A stretch of 7,985 nucleotides of DNA. It comes from CAYTAP01 sp964435775 (lineage in GTDB: Bacteria; Planctomycetota; Phycisphaerae; Tepidisphaerales; Tepidisphaeraceae). The DNA lies in NCBI GenBank assembly GCA_964435775.1, contig CAYTAP010000149.1:1-7985 (forward strand), given 5' to 3'. Of this stretch, positions 6,166-7,985 are shown piece by piece; position 1 is the first letter of the stretch; every line of letters starts with the position of its first letter. Both the position numbers and the translations under genes were made by a program. Below the pieces are notes generated by a model. It worked only from the letters and a program-made list of their open reading frames with translations, was not told where the DNA came from and did not search any database.

Positions 6166-6190
6166 AAGAGCTACACAAAGGATCTCGACC

Positions 6191-7168
6191 ATGACCACTC
6201 TTTCCGCCGCCGTTGCCCCGGCATCACACCTCCACACCCAAACGACGCGCATCCGGAGGATGTGCCAGGAAGTCCTCGCCGGTCTTTCATCCGCGCCAAA
6301 GACGCTGCCCTGCAAATACTTTTACGATGCCCGCGGGGCCGAGCTTTTCGACCGGATCTGCAATCTGCCGGAGTATTACCCCACCCGCACCGAAGAGGGC
6401 ATCCTTCATGAGCATGCCGCCGACATCGCCCGGCGCATGGGTGGCGAGCGCTGCGCCCTGATCGAGTATGGCAGCGGGAGCAGCCGCAAGACGCGCATTT
6501 TGCTGGACGCCATGCCCGGCATCACCTACATCCCCATCGACATCTCCCGTCATTACCTCGACCGCTCGGCCGAGCGGCTTCACCGCGCCTACCCGGACCT
6601 CTCGATCCATCCCATCCGCGCCGACTACACCCGCGATTTCCCCGCCCCCCGCGCGCCTGGACGACAACCCGTCGTCTTTTTCCCCGGATCAACCATCGGC
6701 AACTTCCACCCCAACGACGCCATCGCATTTCTCCGCCGCATGGCCGGTGTCAGCGGCCAAGCCGGGGGCATCCTCATCGGCGTCGATCTGCAAAAAGACA
6801 CCGCCATCCTCGAAGCCGCCTACAACGACGCCGACGGTGTGACCGCCGCGTTCAACCTGAACATTCTGCATCATCTCAATCGAGAACTTGGCGCCGACTT
6901 CGACATCGACCAATTCGCCCACCACGCCCCCTACAACGCCCCTCTCGGTCGAATCGAAATGCACCTGGTCAGCGCCCGTCGTCAGAACGTTCATATCGCC
7001 GACGAGATCATCCACTTCGCCGCCGATGAGCACATCCTGACCGAGTGTTCCTACAAATACACGCTTGAAAGCTTTTCCGCCCTCGCCCTCCAGGCCGGCT
7101 TGCGCGTCGAACAGGTCTGGACCGACCCCCGACGCTGGTTCAGCGTGCAATACCTCGTGCCATATTGA
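6191..7168 (+). CDS. egtD: L-histidine N-alpha-methyltransferase EgtD
   Basis: EgtD transfers three methyl groups from S-adenosylmethionine to the alpha-amino group of histidine, giving hercynine, the substrate of EgtB. The 325-residue length fits the family (about 320). Visible motifs are CKYFYDARGAELFDRICNLP (41-60), EYYPTRTE (61-68), the SAM-binding glycine motif EYGSGSSRKT (92-101) and the acidic end of the next strand at Asp117 (IPIDIS). Others are FFPGSTIGNF (163-172), YNDADGVTAAFNLN (211-224) and LTECSYKY (283-290). By comparison with the mycobacterial enzyme, Asn171, Tyr211, Glu285 and Ser287 correspond to the histidine-binding residues, so the active site looks intact. The start at 6191 has AGGA about eight bases upstream. 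It lies downstream of egtB in the same direction, separated by the 28-bp-stem hairpin, and converges with the 3D-domain gene. Confidence 0.96.
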   Translation: MTTLSAAVAPASHLHTQTTRIRRMCQEVLAGLSSAPKTLPCKYFYDARGAELFDRICNLPEYYPTRTEEGILHEHAADIARRMGGERCALIEYGSGSSRKTRILLDAMPGITYIPIDISRHYLDRSAERLHRAYPDLSIHPIRADYTRDFPAPRAPGRQPVVFFPGSTIGNFHPNDAIAFLRRMAGVSGQAGGILIGVDLQKDTAILEAAYNDADGVTAAFNLNILHHLNRELGADFDIDQFAHHAPYNAPLGRIEMHLVSARRQNVHIADEIIHFAADEHILTECSYKYTLESFSALALQAGLRVEQVWTDPRRWFSVQYLVPY

Positions 7169-7185
7169 AATGATTTCCCCAACCC

Positions 7186-7200
7186 GGCGCTCCGAGCGCC
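7186..7200. terminator. Possible weak bidirectional terminator hairpin
   Basis: GGCGCT (7186-7191) and AGCGCC (7195-7200) form a perfect 6-bp GC-rich stem with a three-base loop, in the 40-bp gap between the convergent stop codons of egtD and the 3D-domain gene. The following TTCTC is only a poor U-tract, and the reverse direction has none. The position favours a terminator, but the structure alone is weak. Confidence 0.4.
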
Positions 7201-7208
7201 TTCTCCCG

Positions 7209-7907
7209 CTACTCGATCACCGTCACCATGACGAACCGCCGGCCCCAGTTGAGGGCCTGTTGATGGGTGGGAAAGAAGACATCGAGCTTATTCCCCTTGA
7301 TCGCGCCGCCCCGGTCGATCACTTCCACGGGGGCATTGCCATAGCCTGGGATGAGCAGCTTGGTGCCGAACGGAAGGACATTCGTGTCGGCCGCCACGAA
7401 CAGGCCGTGGTTATAGCTGACCCGCTTTCCGCTGGCGGTGATCCCCTGGGCATTGGGCCCGCAGCAGATCTTGCACGGGCAATAGGCGGTCACTTCCATG
7501 CGGATGATCCGGATGTGGACAGCGCCGTTGTTGATCGCCAGCGCATCACCTGTGCGAGTCTTGCCCGATTCCTCCCGCCTGTCATGCCGCGGGTGCGTGG
7601 CACGCGACGCGGAAAGCGCTCTCATCGCGGTTTGCGTCGCGGTGTCGGATGCGAAGCGAACCGGAACAGCCGAAACATCATCGCCGACCATCTCATTGGT
7701 GTTGTCGGCGGACAGGTGAAGGTGTTCGGGGAGCGTCGAGTACGCCGCTTCGCTTGGCCGAACGTGCCGGGGCGATTCGTCGGGTTGTGATCCACGAACC
7801 GCCACCGACCCGATCACCCCGAGCGCCAAAATCGCACACAAGGCAACCATCGCCCGCTGGGCGAGGTTCTGGAATGGCGTCTTTTGACTGGGGAGTTTCA
7901 GTGTCAT
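7209..7907 (-). CDS. 3D-domain (RlpA/MltA-like) exported protein, probably cell-wall acting
   Basis: This 232-residue protein has a hydrophobic N-terminal segment (about 16-36, AMVALCAILALGVIGSVAV) that would anchor or export it. A low-complexity polar linker follows (about 40-130), then a C-terminal 3D domain (about 136-231). The domain shows MEVTAYCP, GITASGKRV, VAADTNVLPFGTKLLIPG and VIDRGGAIKGNKLDVFF, including the three aspartates that name it (Asp174, Asp198, Asp209). The domain shares the double-psi barrel of MltA and RlpA, whose members act on or bind peptidoglycan, so a cell-wall role is likely. Four cysteines cluster in CPCKICC (143-149), which could make disulfides or bind a metal. 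The frame is open upstream to a TTG at 7979, with ATGs at 7961, 7919 and 7907. I prefer 7907 because GGA lies seven bases upstream and because the membrane segment then sits at the N-terminus, but 7919 or 7961 is possible. Confidence 0.85.
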   Translation of the reverse strand: MTLKLPSQKTPFQNLAQRAMVALCAILALGVIGSVAVRGSQPDESPRHVRPSEAAYSTLPEHLHLSADNTNEMVGDDVSAVPVRFASDTATQTAMRALSASRATHPRHDRREESGKTRTGDALAINNGAVHIRIIRMEVTAYCPCKICCGPNAQGITASGKRVSYNHGLFVAADTNVLPFGTKLLIPGYGNAPVEVIDRGGAIKGNKLDVFFPTHQQALNWGRRFVMVTVIE

Positions 7908-7985
7908 CGCGTCATCCATGCGGCCGGCCGAAGAAAGCCGAAGACCATCGAACCAAGTCATCCTTCCCGGTTCACCCAACTCTAC

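Overview
The window is GC-rich, densely coding bacterial chromosome with two gene blocks on the minus strand (the ends) and one on the plus strand (the middle). No marker gene fixes the taxon. The GC-rich coding, the secreted protein of unknown family, the ArnT-like membrane protein, the proline-rich insertions and three different palindromic intergenic repeats suggest a planctomycete-like organism (PVC group). This is an inference with modest confidence. Most genes are recognisable housekeeping or metabolic genes. I see no phage, CRISPR array, transposase or toxin-antitoxin module, and no rRNA or tRNA gene.

Left block (minus strand, 1-1272). The 5' part of nuoH, the membrane subunit of respiratory complex I, runs off the left edge. 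Upstream of it on the same strand is a small exported protein of unknown function (577-1272). A 375-bp intergenic stretch follows. It holds a composite inverted repeat of two facing copies of a C/G-rich hairpin element (about 1351-1480) and a consensus -10 box that probably drives the next plus-strand gene.

Middle block (plus strand, 1648-7168). The order is ybaB/ebfC (nucleoid-associated protein), a class I glutamine amidotransferase with two unusual proline-rich insertions, a purine/pyrimidine inverted repeat (2893-3041), a polytopic GT-C/ArnT-like membrane protein, then egtB and egtD. EgtD trimethylates histidine to hercynine, and EgtB is the iron-dependent sulfoxide synthase that joins hercynine to a thiol. 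Together they form the core of ergothioneine biosynthesis. No egtA or egtC lies beside them, and the tandem tyrosines in EgtB suggest the variant that uses cysteine directly. A nearly perfect 28-bp-stem hairpin sits between egtB and egtD.

Right block (minus strand, 7209-7907). This is a membrane-anchored or secreted 3D-domain protein (RlpA/MltA-like fold, probably cell-wall acting) with a four-cysteine cluster, convergent with egtD. A short GC hairpin lies between the two stop codons.

The most unusual items are the three unrelated palindromic intergenic repeats, the hairpin inside the egtBD pair, the proline-rich amidotransferase and the extended loop in NuoH. I found no clearly new multi-gene system.
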